DNA of 64,000 nucleotides from contig NZ_CP011479.1 of assembly GCF_001011155.1 (NCBI RefSeq), positions 62,001 through 126,000 on the forward strand. The letters are read 5' to 3'. The notes below the pieces were generated by a model, which saw only the letters and a list, made by a program, of their open reading frames with translations, did no database searches and had not been told where the DNA came from. Below, piece by piece: positions 52,751 to 61,777 of this stretch (position 1 is its first letter; each line of letters opens with the position of its first letter). This DNA is from Hoeflea sp. IMCC20628. GTDB taxonomy: Bacteria > Pseudomonadota > Alphaproteobacteria > Rhizobiales > Rhizobiaceae. The position numbers and the translations under genes were made by a program.

Positions 52751-53503
52751 TCAGGCTACTTTGTCGGTATCGATACCGAGATAGAGTTTCTGGATGTCAT
52801 CGTTTTCGGCGAGGTCACGTGTTGTGCCCTCGAGCGCCACACGGCCGTTCTCCAGAACGTAACCGTAGCTGGCATATTTGAGCGCGATGCTGGCATTTTG
52901 TTCCACCAGCAGCATGGACACTTTCTTTTCCCTGTTGATGCGGGAAATGATCTCGAAAATGTTCTTGACGATCAGCGGGGCGAGACCGAGCGATGGTTCG
53001 TCAAGCAGAATGATCTTCGGATCCGCGACCAGCGCACGTCCGATGGCGAGCATCTGTTGCTCACCGCCCGACAGCAAGCCGGACGGCTGATGCCGTCGTT
53101 GCGAAAGGATCGGGAAAAAGGAATAGACCTCGTCGAATGCCTCTTTCCTCACCCGCGCAGTACGCTGGGCAAAGGTAGATGCAATGAGGTTTTCCTCGAC
53201 TGTCATGTCTGTAAAGACATGGCGGCCTTCACGGACATGGAAGGTTCCGCGCCGCACGATGGTGTGCGGCGCGAGTTTGGCGATATTTTCGCCTCCGATG
53301 CGGATTGAGCCGCTGGTCACGCGGCCGTTCTCAAGCGGAAGGAACCCGGAGATGGCCTTGAGGGTTGTCGTCTTGCCGGCGCCGTTGGCTCCAAGCAAGG
53401 CGACGATGCTGCCTTCCGGCACGTGCAGGCTGACGCCTGCGAGTGCCTGAATGACGCCCTGATAGACAACTTCGAGATTCTGGATTTCGAGAGCAGCCGC
53501 CAT
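52751..53503 (-). CDS. Branched-chain-type ABC importer ATP-binding protein, LivF-like
   Basis: One of two ATPases of a hydrophobic amino acid uptake (HAAT) type importer, 250 residues, normal LivF length. Walker A GANGAGKTT is at 38-46, signature LSGGEQQ at 144-150, Walker B IILLDEP at 164-170. It is the last gene of the operon that begins with LivG. In this region the importer probably carries the organic acid degraded by the neighbouring genes rather than leucine; such Liv-type carriers for aromatic or alicyclic acids are known. Confidence 0.93.
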   Translation of the reverse strand: MAAALEIQNLEVVYQGVIQALAGVSLHVPEGSIVALLGANGAGKTTTLKAISGFLPLENGRVTSGSIRIGGENIAKLAPHTIVRRGTFHVREGRHVFTDMTVEENLIASTFAQRTARVRKEAFDEVYSFFPILSQRRHQPSGLLSGGEQQMLAIGRALVADPKIILLDEPSLGLAPLIVKNIFEIISRINREKKVSMLLVEQNASIALKYASYGYVLENGRVALEGTTRDLAENDDIQKLYLGIDTDKVA

Positions 53504-53506
53504 GAC

Positions 53507-54715
53507 TCAGTTAACCTTCATCCAGTCGGAGACAGGAACAGGAGTCCACTCACCATCGACATTACTCCAGCGGATAACCTGACCGAGTCCGACTTGCTGA
53601 CCGGTCATGGTCACAGGTGCGCCGACCATTCCGCCGGTGTCCCAGTCCTTGATGCTGGCCATGGCAGCAGCAAGATTGGTGCCGTTGATTTCCTTGCCTT
53701 CATCAATGACCATTTCGAAAGCCTTGGTGGCCATCATGCCGTTCATCCAGCCATCGAGGAAGCCGAGACGCACGTAGCCGTCGAAATCCGGGTTCTTGGC
53801 AACCTGGATGTCGTTGATGATTTTCATCATCTCGCCATCGGTGGTCTTGGAGTTGACGTTGAACACGTTGATGCCAACGAGGCCTTCAGCGATGTCAGCC
53901 AGTTCCAGAACCTTTTCATGCTCGTTCTGCCACATGGACCCCATGAAGACAGTCTCATCCATTCCGTAGTCGCGCACCAGGCGGATAACCTCGGGCCAGA
54001 CGGCAAAGGAATAGCCGTGGACCAGAACATGGGTCGGCTGAGCCTGCCGGATAGCCAGGGCGAAAGCACTGACATCGGTTTCCATGAACTTTGTCTGCTG
54101 TATGAGCACTACTTCGATGCCAAGCTTTTCAGCACGCGCCTTTGCTTGCTCGATACCGTCACGTCCCAGCGAAATGCTGGAATGCATGATGGCCAGCTTG
54201 GCGTCCTTGCCAGCTGATTGTGCCACATAGTCGACCAGCAGTTCGAGCTGGTTGCCGTAGGTTGCACCGGCAACGAAATAGTAGGGATAGTTTTCCTTGT
54301 CGGCGAGTTCGGATGCGAATGATCCGCCGCCGGTCAGGATTTTCTGAGTGACGTTGTTTTCAGGCGAAATCGCCTGGATCATCGTGGTGGAATCACCGAA
54401 GACGTAGTCGACGCGTCCGGCTGCCAGTGCCTTCTTGTAGGTCGCAATGGCAACATCGGGCTTGAAGGTGGTGTCGTGGATCTGCAGGTCGATCTTGCGT
54501 CCGCGAATGCCGCCATTGCTGTTGACCCAGTCAACATAGGACGTGAAGCCTTCGCCCTGCGGGATGCCGCCATAGGAAGCAGGTCCGGTCAAATCGACAT
54601 GGACGCTCCAGTTGATGGTGTCTTCCTGGGCAAATGCCGAGCCGATACCGCCGGCTGCGCCGGTCATCGTCAGGGCGGCTGCCGCCGAGATTAGAAAATT
54701 GCGTCTTTTCTGCAT
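53507..54715 (-). CDS. ABC importer substrate-binding protein, HAAT family
   Basis: A periplasmic binding protein of 402 residues. The N-terminus MQKRRNFLISAAAALTMTGA is a Tat-like or Sec signal and GSAFAQ marks the probable cleavage. The type I binding fold follows with DLTGPASYGGIPQGEGFTSY, and a long middle with VLVHGYSFAVWPEVIRLV. The ATG at 54715 with GTGGAGGAAA before it is preferred to the one at 54727. It lies between the LivM and LivF genes. A second binding protein of this class begins at 63628 under its own operator. Confidence 0.93.
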   Translation of the reverse strand: MQKRRNFLISAAAALTMTGAAGGIGSAFAQEDTINWSVHVDLTGPASYGGIPQGEGFTSYVDWVNSNGGIRGRKIDLQIHDTTFKPDVAIATYKKALAAGRVDYVFGDSTTMIQAISPENNVTQKILTGGGSFASELADKENYPYYFVAGATYGNQLELLVDYVAQSAGKDAKLAIMHSSISLGRDGIEQAKARAEKLGIEVVLIQQTKFMETDVSAFALAIRQAQPTHVLVHGYSFAVWPEVIRLVRDYGMDETVFMGSMWQNEHEKVLELADIAEGLVGINVFNVNSKTTDGEMMKIINDIQVAKNPDFDGYVRLGFLDGWMNGMMATKAFEMVIDEGKEINGTNLAAAMASIKDWDTGGMVGAPVTMTGQQVGLGQVIRWSNVDGEWTPVPVSDWMKVN

Positions 54716-54790
54716 GGTTTCCTCCACTTGTTGCGATCAGGTGATCGCAGGTTGCTCCCGTTTCGTCTGCCAAATGGCAGCCGAAGCTTG

Positions 54791-55828
54791 TTACTGCGCG
54801 GTATTGCGGCGCAGATAGTTTTGGCGGATGCGTGCCCAGATGTGGGCGATTCCGCGAGGTTCGAAGATCAGAAAGGCCACCATCAGGAACCCGAAAATTG
54901 TCTCGCGGAGCGGCACAAGGAAGCTCGCGGTATCGATGGAAAAGAGATCGCCGGTGCTGAGCACGACCTGGCTGAGTGCCTCCGGCATCAGGGTCATGAA
55001 CAGGGCACCGAGAATGGCTCCCAGTGTTGATCCCATTCCGCCGATGATCACTGCTGACAGGAAGAATACGGATTGCATCAGACCGAACTGCTCGGGGTTG
55101 ACGGTGTGGTTGAAGTAAACCAGCAACCCCCCAGCGACGCCTGCGTAAAATGAACCCAAGGCAAACGACACGAGCTTGTACCAGACGATCTCGACGCCGA
55201 GCACTTCAGCAGTCAAGTCGCGTTCGCGGATGGCGATGAACGCGCGGCCGACGCGGGATTTGATCACGTTGACGGCAAACAATGTCGCGCAAACCGCTAC
55301 GAAGAGGATCAGGTAGTAGATGCGGCCTTCGGTATTGAGTGCCATTCCCAGCACTTCTGGCGGTGCCACGGTGAGGCCGACATCGCCATTGGTAACGCTT
55401 TCCCAGTGAACGAAAACAAATTGCAGGATGAACTGTGCGGCCAGGGTGGCAATAACCAGATAGAGGCCGCGGATGCGCAGTGACGGCAGGCCGAATCCGA
55501 TCCCGATCACCGCAGCGGCAAGTCCGGCCAGCGGCAGTGTGATGTAGACCGGCAGGCCCAGATGGATCTGCAGCAGTGCTGTTGTATAGGCCCCGACACC
55601 GAGGAAGGCAGCATGGCCAAGCGACAGCAGGCCGGTATAGCCCATCATGATGTTGAGACCATGGGTCGCAATGACATTGATGCCAAAAATGCAGGCGAAG
55701 TAGATCCAGTATCGCGGGGCAACCAGCGGCAAGATCAGGAGCAGCGCCAGAAACGTGCTGTTCCAATACAGGCCTTGTCTGGCTGATGGGCGGGAAGCTG
55801 GAACGGTTGTGGTTGTTGAATTTGCCAT
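54791..55828 (-). CDS. Branched-chain-type ABC importer permease, LivM-like
   Basis: An inner-membrane permease of 345 residues with 8-10 transmembrane helices. NIMMGYTGLLSLGHAAFLGVGAYT near residue 55 is the family motif, and AFIAIRERDLTAEVLGVEIVWYKL the cytoplasmic coupling segment. Its start overlaps the LivH stop as ATGA. Confidence 0.94.
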   Translation of the reverse strand: MANSTTTTVPASRPSARQGLYWNSTFLALLLILPLVAPRYWIYFACIFGINVIATHGLNIMMGYTGLLSLGHAAFLGVGAYTTALLQIHLGLPVYITLPLAGLAAAVIGIGFGLPSLRIRGLYLVIATLAAQFILQFVFVHWESVTNGDVGLTVAPPEVLGMALNTEGRIYYLILFVAVCATLFAVNVIKSRVGRAFIAIRERDLTAEVLGVEIVWYKLVSFALGSFYAGVAGGLLVYFNHTVNPEQFGLMQSVFFLSAVIIGGMGSTLGAILGALFMTLMPEALSQVVLSTGDLFSIDTASFLVPLRETIFGFLMVAFLIFEPRGIAHIWARIRQNYLRRNTAQ

Positions 55829-56700
55829 CAGATTCGCTCGATTTCCTTGGCGCCAAACAGACCGGTGGGCCGGAAGAGCAGCACCAGAAGGACGAGGATG
55901 TAAGGGGTGATTTCGCGGAATTCGCTGCCAATGAACAAGCCTGTGACGGCTTCAAGCCAGCCGATGATGAGGCCAGCCACTAGGACGCCACCGATGGAGT
56001 TCATGCCGCCAAGGATGACCACCGACAGGACATTGAGTGCGACGGCACCGAGATGTGGCGTCAATGAATTCACATTGGCCATAAGAATGCCGCTGATGCA
56101 GCCGGTCATCGCCGCGATTGCCCAGGCAAAGGCCACGATCTTGCGGACGTCTATCCCCATCGAATAGGCGGTAATCTGGTCAGCAGCCGCTGCCCGCAGT
56201 GCCACGCCGGCGCGGGAATAGCGCAGGAAGGCAATCAGGCTGAGGACAATTACGACGGCTATGGCAAAGGCGCGGGCGGTCTTGCCCGGTATGAACAGGT
56301 CGCCGATCCAGACAGGGTCGCGGGCCAGGATCGCCGGGATCTGAAGCTCGTTGGCTCCCCAGATCATCGCCATGATGCCGCGCAGGATCGAACCGATGCC
56401 GAAGGTGACCATGACAATAGCGATGTAGGGGCGCCCGGCCATGGGCCGCAATGCAAAGCGTTCAATCAGCAGCGCTATGATCACCGAACCGACAAGCGCA
56501 GCAACCAGGCCAAAGAAAATGCCGAAGGAGAAAGTGACGGCCGCTGTGTAGAATATATAGGCAGACATCGTCATCATTTCACCGGCGGCGAAATTGAAAG
56601 TCTGGGAAGATTTGAAAATCACCACGATGCCGAGAGCGATGAGCGCGTAAACGCCGCCTGCGGCGATTCCGACTGCTGAGTATTCTAGAAAATATGCCAT
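55828..56700 (-). CDS. Branched-chain-type ABC importer permease, LivH-like
   Basis: An inner-membrane permease of 290 residues with about eight helices. GIAAGGVYALIALGIVVIFK at the N-terminus, FNFAAGEMMTMSAY and the loop RAAAADQITAYSMGIDVRKI are typical. It starts 10 bp after LivG on the same strand. Confidence 0.94.
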   Translation of the reverse strand: MAYFLEYSAVGIAAGGVYALIALGIVVIFKSSQTFNFAAGEMMTMSAYIFYTAAVTFSFGIFFGLVAALVGSVIIALLIERFALRPMAGRPYIAIVMVTFGIGSILRGIMAMIWGANELQIPAILARDPVWIGDLFIPGKTARAFAIAVVIVLSLIAFLRYSRAGVALRAAAADQITAYSMGIDVRKIVAFAWAIAAMTGCISGILMANVNSLTPHLGAVALNVLSVVILGGMNSIGGVLVAGLIIGWLEAVTGLFIGSEFREITPYILVLLVLLFRPTGLFGAKEIERI

Positions 56701-56710
56701 GTTCAGGTCC

Positions 56711-57502
56711 CTATTCCGCCGCTACCGATGAGGTTTCTTCCTCATCCCCGACGCCGAGATAGGCGTTGATGACTTCAGGATTGGTTCGGATTTCGTCGGG
56801 TGTGCCCGATGCAATCGGCTTGCCAAAAGAGAGCACCACCACCTTGTCGGAAATTTCCATGACCATGCCCATGTCGTGCTCGATCAGAAGAACCGTTGTC
56901 TGCCAGTTACGGCGGACATCGAGAACGAAGCGGCTCATTTCGCGCTTTTCTTCCCGGTTCATCCCGGCGACCGGCTCGTCAAGAAGCAGAATTTTCGGCT
57001 TCATCACCAAGGCGCGAGCCAACTCGACCCGTTTCTGCAGGCCATAGGAAAGGTCTTCGACCGGGGTGTGGGCAACGTGGTCCAGTTCCAGCAGCCCGAT
57101 GATGTCTCTTTCAATCTCAAGGCCCAGTTCGCGCTCTTCGCGACGGGTCATCGGCAACCGGAAGCCTGCGGACAGTACGCCGCTCTTGAGCTTCGTATGA
57201 GCACCGAGTTTGACATTGTCGAGGACGCTCATGCCGTGAAACAGAGCGATGTTCTGGAAGGTCCGTGACATGCCGCAATAGGCGCGGGCTGCCGGTTTCA
57301 GGCCGGAGATATCCTGGCCGTCCAGAACCACTTTGCCCTGATTGGGTTTGTAGAACCCGGAAATGACATTGAAGAGGCTGGTCTTGCCTGCGCCGTTTGG
57401 TCCGATGACTGCGGTGATTTTTTCCGCCTCGGCATGAACGCTCACGCCACTGAGTGCGTTCACTCCGCCAAAGGAAAGCTGGATGTTATCGACATGCAGC
57501 AT
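56711..57502 (-). CDS. Branched-chain-type ABC importer ATP-binding protein, LivG-like
   Basis: The first gene of the importer operon, an ATPase of 263 residues. Walker A GPNGAGKTS is at 34-42, signature LSYGLQKR at 151-158, Walker B ILLLDEP at 171-177. The signature carries Tyr-Gly in place of Gly-Gly (LSYG), which is the normal LivG variant. Operator copy 9 and a promoter are 105-133 bp upstream of the start. Confidence 0.94.
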   Translation of the reverse strand: MLHVDNIQLSFGGVNALSGVSVHAEAEKITAVIGPNGAGKTSLFNVISGFYKPNQGKVVLDGQDISGLKPAARAYCGMSRTFQNIALFHGMSVLDNVKLGAHTKLKSGVLSAGFRLPMTRREERELGLEIERDIIGLLELDHVAHTPVEDLSYGLQKRVELARALVMKPKILLLDEPVAGMNREEKREMSRFVLDVRRNWQTTVLLIEHDMGMVMEISDKVVVLSFGKPIASGTPDEIRTNPEVINAYLGVGDEEETSSVAAE

Positions 57503-57606
57503 GATCAGCGATCCGCCACTTTGTGACGCAGACCGGACGGGTCCTGTTCAATTGATTTTTTCATTCGCTCCTCCAGCGGCCCGCCTCCAAAGCGGGGTAT
57601 TTCAAA

Positions 57607-57635
57607 ACTCTAACAGTTGTTCGAAAAAATGTCAT
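57607..57635 (-). promoter_or_regulatory. Promoter of the ABC importer operon
   Basis: On the leftward strand a -35 ATGACA (57630-57635) and a -10 TAGAGT (57607-57612) are exactly 17 bp apart. Operator copy 9 lies over the spacer and the -10. Confidence 0.6.
57608..57625 (-). promoter_or_regulatory. TetR-type operator, copy 9
   Basis: CTCTAAC-agtt-GTTCGAA matches the repeat at 13 of 14 arm positions. It lies between the importer operon and the stop of the crotonase-fold gene at 57666, so it serves the importer. Confidence 0.75.
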
Positions 57636-57665
57636 CACCCTTTGTTGTGATGGCCCAAAGTTTAA

Positions 57666-58436
57666 TTAACTGCCTGAATATGTTGGCTTATTCTTGTTTA
57701 TGAAGGCCGTCATGGCGGTTCGCCTGTCCTCTGTTTCGAACAGCAGATAGGCTGCGCGACGCTCAAGCATGAGTGCCGCGTCCAGGTTTATTTCCATCCC
57801 TGCGAGCAAGACTTGTTTGATCTCATCCACAGCGAGTGGTGGCATGGCAGCGATGGTCCCTGCGATGGAGATGGCTTCGGCGACGGCGCCATCACCATCG
57901 ACGACCTTGCTGACCAGGCCGGCATCAAAGGCTTCGCGTGCGGACATGGTTCCGGCGGTCAGAAGCATCAGCATGGCGCGATATTTCCCCACTGCCCGGA
58001 CCAGCCTCTGTGTGCCGCCGGCGCCGGGCATGATGCCGAGACGCACCTCTGGCTGTCCAAAAACGGCAGCCTCACCTGCGACGATGATATCGGCATGCAT
58101 GGCGAGTTCGCAGCCGCCACCCAGCGCATAGCCATCGACGGCAGCGATCACCGGTTTGCGGCAAGTACGAATGGCAGCCCAGTTTTGCTCATCGTTGCGT
58201 GCCATCATTTCCGCCGCACCAATATCAACCATGCTCTTGATATCTGCACCGGCGGCAAAGGCCTTCATATCGCCGGTCAGGACAATGGCGCGAATGGAAG
58301 GATCGTCGGAAAGGCGATTGAATTCGTGCCTCAGTTCAGCGCGCAATTCCGGGCTGAGCGCGTTGCGCGCTTCTGGCCGGTTGAGCCGAAGAAGTGCGAC
58401 ATGCTCTACGGGGTAGTCCACTAACACAAGATTCAT
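57666..58436 (-). CDS. Enoyl-CoA hydratase, canonical catalytic residues
   Basis: A crotonase-fold hydratase of 256 residues. It has both glutamates: Glu110 in GYALGGGCELAMH and Glu130 in FGQPEVRLGIMPGAGGTQR, twenty residues apart as in the rat enzyme. The oxyanion motif is AFAAGADIKSM. It would hydrate a 2-enoyl-CoA to the (3S)-hydroxyacyl-CoA. This is the only one of the three crotonase-fold proteins with a complete site. It diverges from the Mcl-like gene, sharing operator copy 10. Confidence 0.93.
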   Translation of the reverse strand: MNLVLVDYPVEHVALLRLNRPEARNALSPELRAELRHEFNRLSDDPSIRAIVLTGDMKAFAAGADIKSMVDIGAAEMMARNDEQNWAAIRTCRKPVIAAVDGYALGGGCELAMHADIIVAGEAAVFGQPEVRLGIMPGAGGTQRLVRAVGKYRAMLMLLTAGTMSAREAFDAGLVSKVVDGDGAVAEAISIAGTIAAMPPLAVDEIKQVLLAGMEINLDAALMLERRAAYLLFETEDRRTAMTAFINKNKPTYSGS

Positions 58437-58478
58437 CGGATCCTCGGGGGTTGGCGAATAGGGCTTTACGAATTCAAA

Positions 58479-58496
58479 TTCTAACGCTAGTTAGAT
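58479..58496. promoter_or_regulatory. TetR-type operator, copy 10
   Basis: TTCTAAC-gcta-GTTAGAT has a perfect CTAAC / GTTAG core. It lies between the divergent hydratase gene and the Mcl-like operon. A TAGAAT -10 is available in the leftward direction. Confidence 0.75.
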
Positions 58497-58602
58497 TACA
58501 TGAAGAGAAGGCCACTCGTCAAATGTGAACGTTGATTGTGTGTCACTCTCTTGCCGGAGCATGTATGCCGGAATGGTTTTCCACATTGCAGGAGTTCGCT
58601 TG

Positions 58603-59532
58603 ATGTCACCGAAACCAAAAAGATTGAGACGCTGTCAGTTGGCGGTCCCGGGCAGCAGCGTCAAAATGATGACCAAGGCTGCGTCGCTTGATGTGGACCA
58701 TATCTTTCTCGATCTTGAGGATGCAGTCGCACCGGATGCCAAAGTTCCGGCGCGCGCCCAGATCGTCAAGGCACTCAACACGTTGGATTGGGGCGCGAGC
58801 GTACGCTGTGTCCGTATCAATGATCTCGATACCAAATACGCCTATGAGGACATTATTGAAGTGGTGGAGGGGGCTGGCGCCAACCTCGACACAATTCTGG
58901 TGCCCAAGGTCAAGTCGGCCTGCGATGTGCGGTTCGTCGAAAGGCTGCTGTCGCAGATCGAACTCAAGCTTGGATTGACGCGGAAAATCGGCATCGAGGT
59001 GCTGATTGAAGAAGCCGAGGCAATCATGAAAGTCGAGGAAATCGCGGGCGCGTCTGATCGGCTCGAGGCGCTTGTTTTCGGCATGGGCGACTATTCAGCC
59101 TCACAGGGGATCGACCCTTATGCCGTGTCCGGGGACACGGGATATCCGGGCGATATCTGGCATTACGCGCGTTACAAGGTGATTGTCGCCGCGCGTAGCT
59201 TCGGCCTTGACGCCGTTGATGGTCCGTTCGTCAATTTTCGCGACGGCGACTATTTCCGCACCGAGTGCCGACGTGCCAAGCAACTCGGCGCGGTTGGCAA
59301 GTGGGCGATCCATCCCAGCCAGATCAGCATTGCCCAGGAAGTGTTCAGCCCGACCCAGGCCGAAGTCGACAAGGCGCACAAAGCGGTTGCCGCCTACCGG
59401 GAGGCGCAGGCGCAGGGTCTGGGCGCGATCCAGGTTGATGGGCAAATGGTGGACGTGGCAACGGTTCGCCTGGTCCAGGGGATCATTGACCAAGGCGAAG
59501 CCATCGGCATGAAGCCTTCCGCAGGCGTGTAA
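58603..59532 (+). CDS. HpcH/HpaI-family CoA-ester lyase, malyl-CoA/beta-methylmalyl-CoA lyase-like
   Basis: A metal-dependent retro-Claisen lyase of 309 residues. RRCQLAVPGSSVKMMTKAAS, IFLDLEDAVAPDAKVPAR, VLIEEAEAIMKVEEIAGAS and GKWAIHPSQISIAQEVFSP match the known L-malyl-CoA/beta-methylmalyl-CoA lyase (Mcl1) of Rhodobacter closely, including length. That enzyme splits malyl-CoA to glyoxylate and acetyl-CoA, or beta-methylmalyl-CoA to glyoxylate and propionyl-CoA. The mesaconyl-CoA hydratase-like gene is next. Start at 58603 with AGGAG upstream; a frame from 58525 is rejected. Confidence 0.88.
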   Translation: MSPKPKRLRRCQLAVPGSSVKMMTKAASLDVDHIFLDLEDAVAPDAKVPARAQIVKALNTLDWGASVRCVRINDLDTKYAYEDIIEVVEGAGANLDTILVPKVKSACDVRFVERLLSQIELKLGLTRKIGIEVLIEEAEAIMKVEEIAGASDRLEALVFGMGDYSASQGIDPYAVSGDTGYPGDIWHYARYKVIVAARSFGLDAVDGPFVNFRDGDYFRTECRRAKQLGAVGKWAIHPSQISIAQEVFSPTQAEVDKAHKAVAAYREAQAQGLGAIQVDGQMVDVATVRLVQGIIDQGEAIGMKPSAGV

Positions 59533-59560
59533 GCCCCAAAGGTTTGCCTTCCAGATCAAT

Positions 59561-59588
59561 CGAGATAGCCGCTCGTCCGGCTATCTCG
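59561..59588 (+). other. Perfect 11-bp intergenic stem-loop
   Basis: CGAGATAGCCG and CGGCTATCTCG pair fully around a CTCGTC loop in the 96-bp gap between the lyase and the hydratase genes. No T-run follows. It may set the level of the downstream genes. Confidence 0.6.
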
Positions 59589-59628
59589 CTGCCGGAGAAT
59601 TTTCGGCGCGAGACAGGTGTGAAAAGCG

Positions 59629-60702
59629 ATGACAAAAGCGTCCGAAGGCAACTTCTTCGAAGATTTCAGCCCAGGAATGAGCATATCTCATGCGGTGCCG
59701 CGCACGGTGACCACGGGAGACGTTGCCATGTATAGCGCATTGTACGGCATGCGCTTTGCGGTTCAGTCCTCCGACGCATTCGCCCAGAGTTGCGGGTTGC
59801 CGCGGGCGCCGCTCGATAATCTTCTGCTGTTTCATGTGATTTTCGGGAAAACCGTGCCGGATGTGTCGCTCAATGCCGTTGCCAATCTCGGCTATGCGGA
59901 GTGCCGGTTTCTCACACCTGCCTGGCCGGGCGACAGCTTTCATGCACGCAGCGAAGTCATCGGCGTGCGTGAAAATTCCAACGGCAGCACCGGCATCGTC
60001 TATGTCCGGTCGACGGGCTACAATCAGCATGGCGATGCGGTGCTGAGTTTTGTCCGATGGGTCATGGTCAACAAGCGGGACAAGACTTCGCCCGCGCCGC
60101 AGACCGTCATCCCCGAACTTGCGTCCCACGTTCCTGCCGGCGAACTTGCCATGCCCGAGGCGCTGGATTTTTCACGCTACGACCCGGTTCTGGCGGGCAG
60201 CCCGTACTGCTTCGACGACTACGAGATCGGCGAGAAGATCAACCATATCGACGGCATGACGATAGAAGAAGCCGAGAGCCAAATTGCCACGCGGCTATAT
60301 CAAAATACAGCGAAGGGGCACTTTGACGCTGTATTGCAGCGCTCAAGCCGCTTTGGCCGAAGGATTGTGTATGGCGGCCACGTCATGAACCTGGCGCGGT
60401 CGCTGTCCTTCAACGGGTTGGCCAATGGCGCATTTGTTGTCGCCATCAATGGCGGGCGTCACGTCAATCCTGCCGCTGCCGGAGATACGGTCTATTGCTG
60501 GTCCGAGGTTCTGGGCAAACAACCGGTTGCCGGTCGAACGGATGTCGGCGCTCTCCGGGTGAGAACAGTGGCGACCAAGGACAAGCCATGTGCTTCGTTT
60601 CCCGACCCGGCGACAGACGATTCCGGATCGGTGCTGCTCGATCTTGATTACTGGGTGTTGATGCCGCGGCATTGCGGCGAAGATCGCGGTGAAAGCCAGT
60701 GA
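59629..60702 (+). CDS. MaoC-like dehydratase, mesaconyl-CoA hydratase (Mch)-like
   Basis: A double hot-dog protein of 357 residues. GNFFEDFSPGMSISHAVPRT, FAQSCGLPRAPLDNLLLFH, FGKTVPDVSLNAVANLGYAE and GRRIVYGGHVMNLARSLSF are strikingly like mesaconyl-CoA hydratase of the ethylmalonyl-CoA pathway, which converts mesaconyl-CoA to beta-methylmalyl-CoA. It follows the Mcl-like lyase that cleaves that product, so the two form a consecutive pair. As it sits outside the ethylmalonyl-CoA pathway genes, a related substituted substrate is also possible. Confidence 0.87.
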   Translation: MTKASEGNFFEDFSPGMSISHAVPRTVTTGDVAMYSALYGMRFAVQSSDAFAQSCGLPRAPLDNLLLFHVIFGKTVPDVSLNAVANLGYAECRFLTPAWPGDSFHARSEVIGVRENSNGSTGIVYVRSTGYNQHGDAVLSFVRWVMVNKRDKTSPAPQTVIPELASHVPAGELAMPEALDFSRYDPVLAGSPYCFDDYEIGEKINHIDGMTIEEAESQIATRLYQNTAKGHFDAVLQRSSRFGRRIVYGGHVMNLARSLSFNGLANGAFVVAINGGRHVNPAAAGDTVYCWSEVLGKQPVAGRTDVGALRVRTVATKDKPCASFPDPATDDSGSVLLDLDYWVLMPRHCGEDRGESQ

Positions 60703-61736
60703 GTGTTTTGTCGGACGCGTTGCAGTTTCCCTACGACCAGGCTCCTGTCCCCGGCGAGGTGACGGAAATCGCCGAAGGGCTGTACTGGGCCTACCTGCCG
60801 CTGCCGTTCCAGCTCAATCACGTCAATGTCTGGTTGTTGAAGAACGAAGATGGCTGGACAGTCATTGATACCGGGTGCGTCACGCCGGCCATCAAGGAGT
60901 GTTGGGAAAAGCTGCTTGCAGGGCCGATGCGCGGGGAGCCGGTGCGCACCCTGATCGCAACCCATGGACATGTTGATCATATCGGCCTTGCCGGCTGGCT
61001 GGTCGACCGGTTCGGGGCGGAATTTGTCGGTACTTTCGGTGAGTGGAACTGGGCTCGCATCAGTCACACCCGCGATATTCCCGGCTCGAACTCCGAACAT
61101 CACCGGTTCATGCTCAACCACGGATTTGACAAGGCAGGTGCCGAGTTGATGCTGACCAGCCGTCACCGTTTCATGGACATGGCGACCACAATACCGGGAG
61201 CGATCACCGAAATCAGGGATGGTCAGACCATCCACTTCGGCCAGCGCGACTGGCGTGTGATCGTGACCCGCGGCCATGCCTACGAGCATGCTTCGTTTTA
61301 TTGTGAACGTGACAATATCCTGATCGCCGGGGATCATTTGCTGCCCAGGATCACACCGGTGATCGCCGTGTACGAGATGTTGCCGAATGCCGATCCGCTG
61401 GGCGATTATCTCGACTCATTCGCACAGTTTTCCGACCTTCCCGACGATGTGCTGGTGCTGCCGTCGCATGGTCGGCCCTATCGCGGTATTCACGTTCGGA
61501 TCAAGCAGTTGCGGGACCACCACACTGAACGGCTGGACGCCACGATCAGCCATCTGCGTCAGCCGCAACATGCGCTGTCGCTTTCGAAAGTCATGTTCCC
61601 GCACGTGGAAGGGCCGGAGAATATAGGCTTCGCTCTCGGAGAGGTTCTGGCCCACATAAATTATCTGGTTCACGATGGCGTTGTCGGCGCTGTCAGCGAC
61701 GAGCAGGGTCACATGATTTACGAGAGCCTTGCCTGA
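60699..61736 (+). CDS. MBL-fold metallo-hydrolase
   Basis: A metallo-beta-lactamase-fold hydrolase of 345 residues with the metal motif THGHVDHIGLAGW near residue 90, RGHAYEHASFY near 195 and IAGDHLLPRITP. A C-terminal helical region follows from about 265. The GTG start overlaps the preceding stop. It may hydrolyse a CoA thioester or a lactone of the pathway; many such proteins in CoA operons are thioesterase-like. Confidence 0.88.
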   Translation: MSVLSDALQFPYDQAPVPGEVTEIAEGLYWAYLPLPFQLNHVNVWLLKNEDGWTVIDTGCVTPAIKECWEKLLAGPMRGEPVRTLIATHGHVDHIGLAGWLVDRFGAEFVGTFGEWNWARISHTRDIPGSNSEHHRFMLNHGFDKAGAELMLTSRHRFMDMATTIPGAITEIRDGQTIHFGQRDWRVIVTRGHAYEHASFYCERDNILIAGDHLLPRITPVIAVYEMLPNADPLGDYLDSFAQFSDLPDDVLVLPSHGRPYRGIHVRIKQLRDHHTERLDATISHLRQPQHALSLSKVMFPHVEGPENIGFALGEVLAHINYLVHDGVVGAVSDEQGHMIYESLA

Positions 61737-61777
61737 TCCCGTATTTCCCTACCCCCTTAACAGAATCCGGTCCTGTC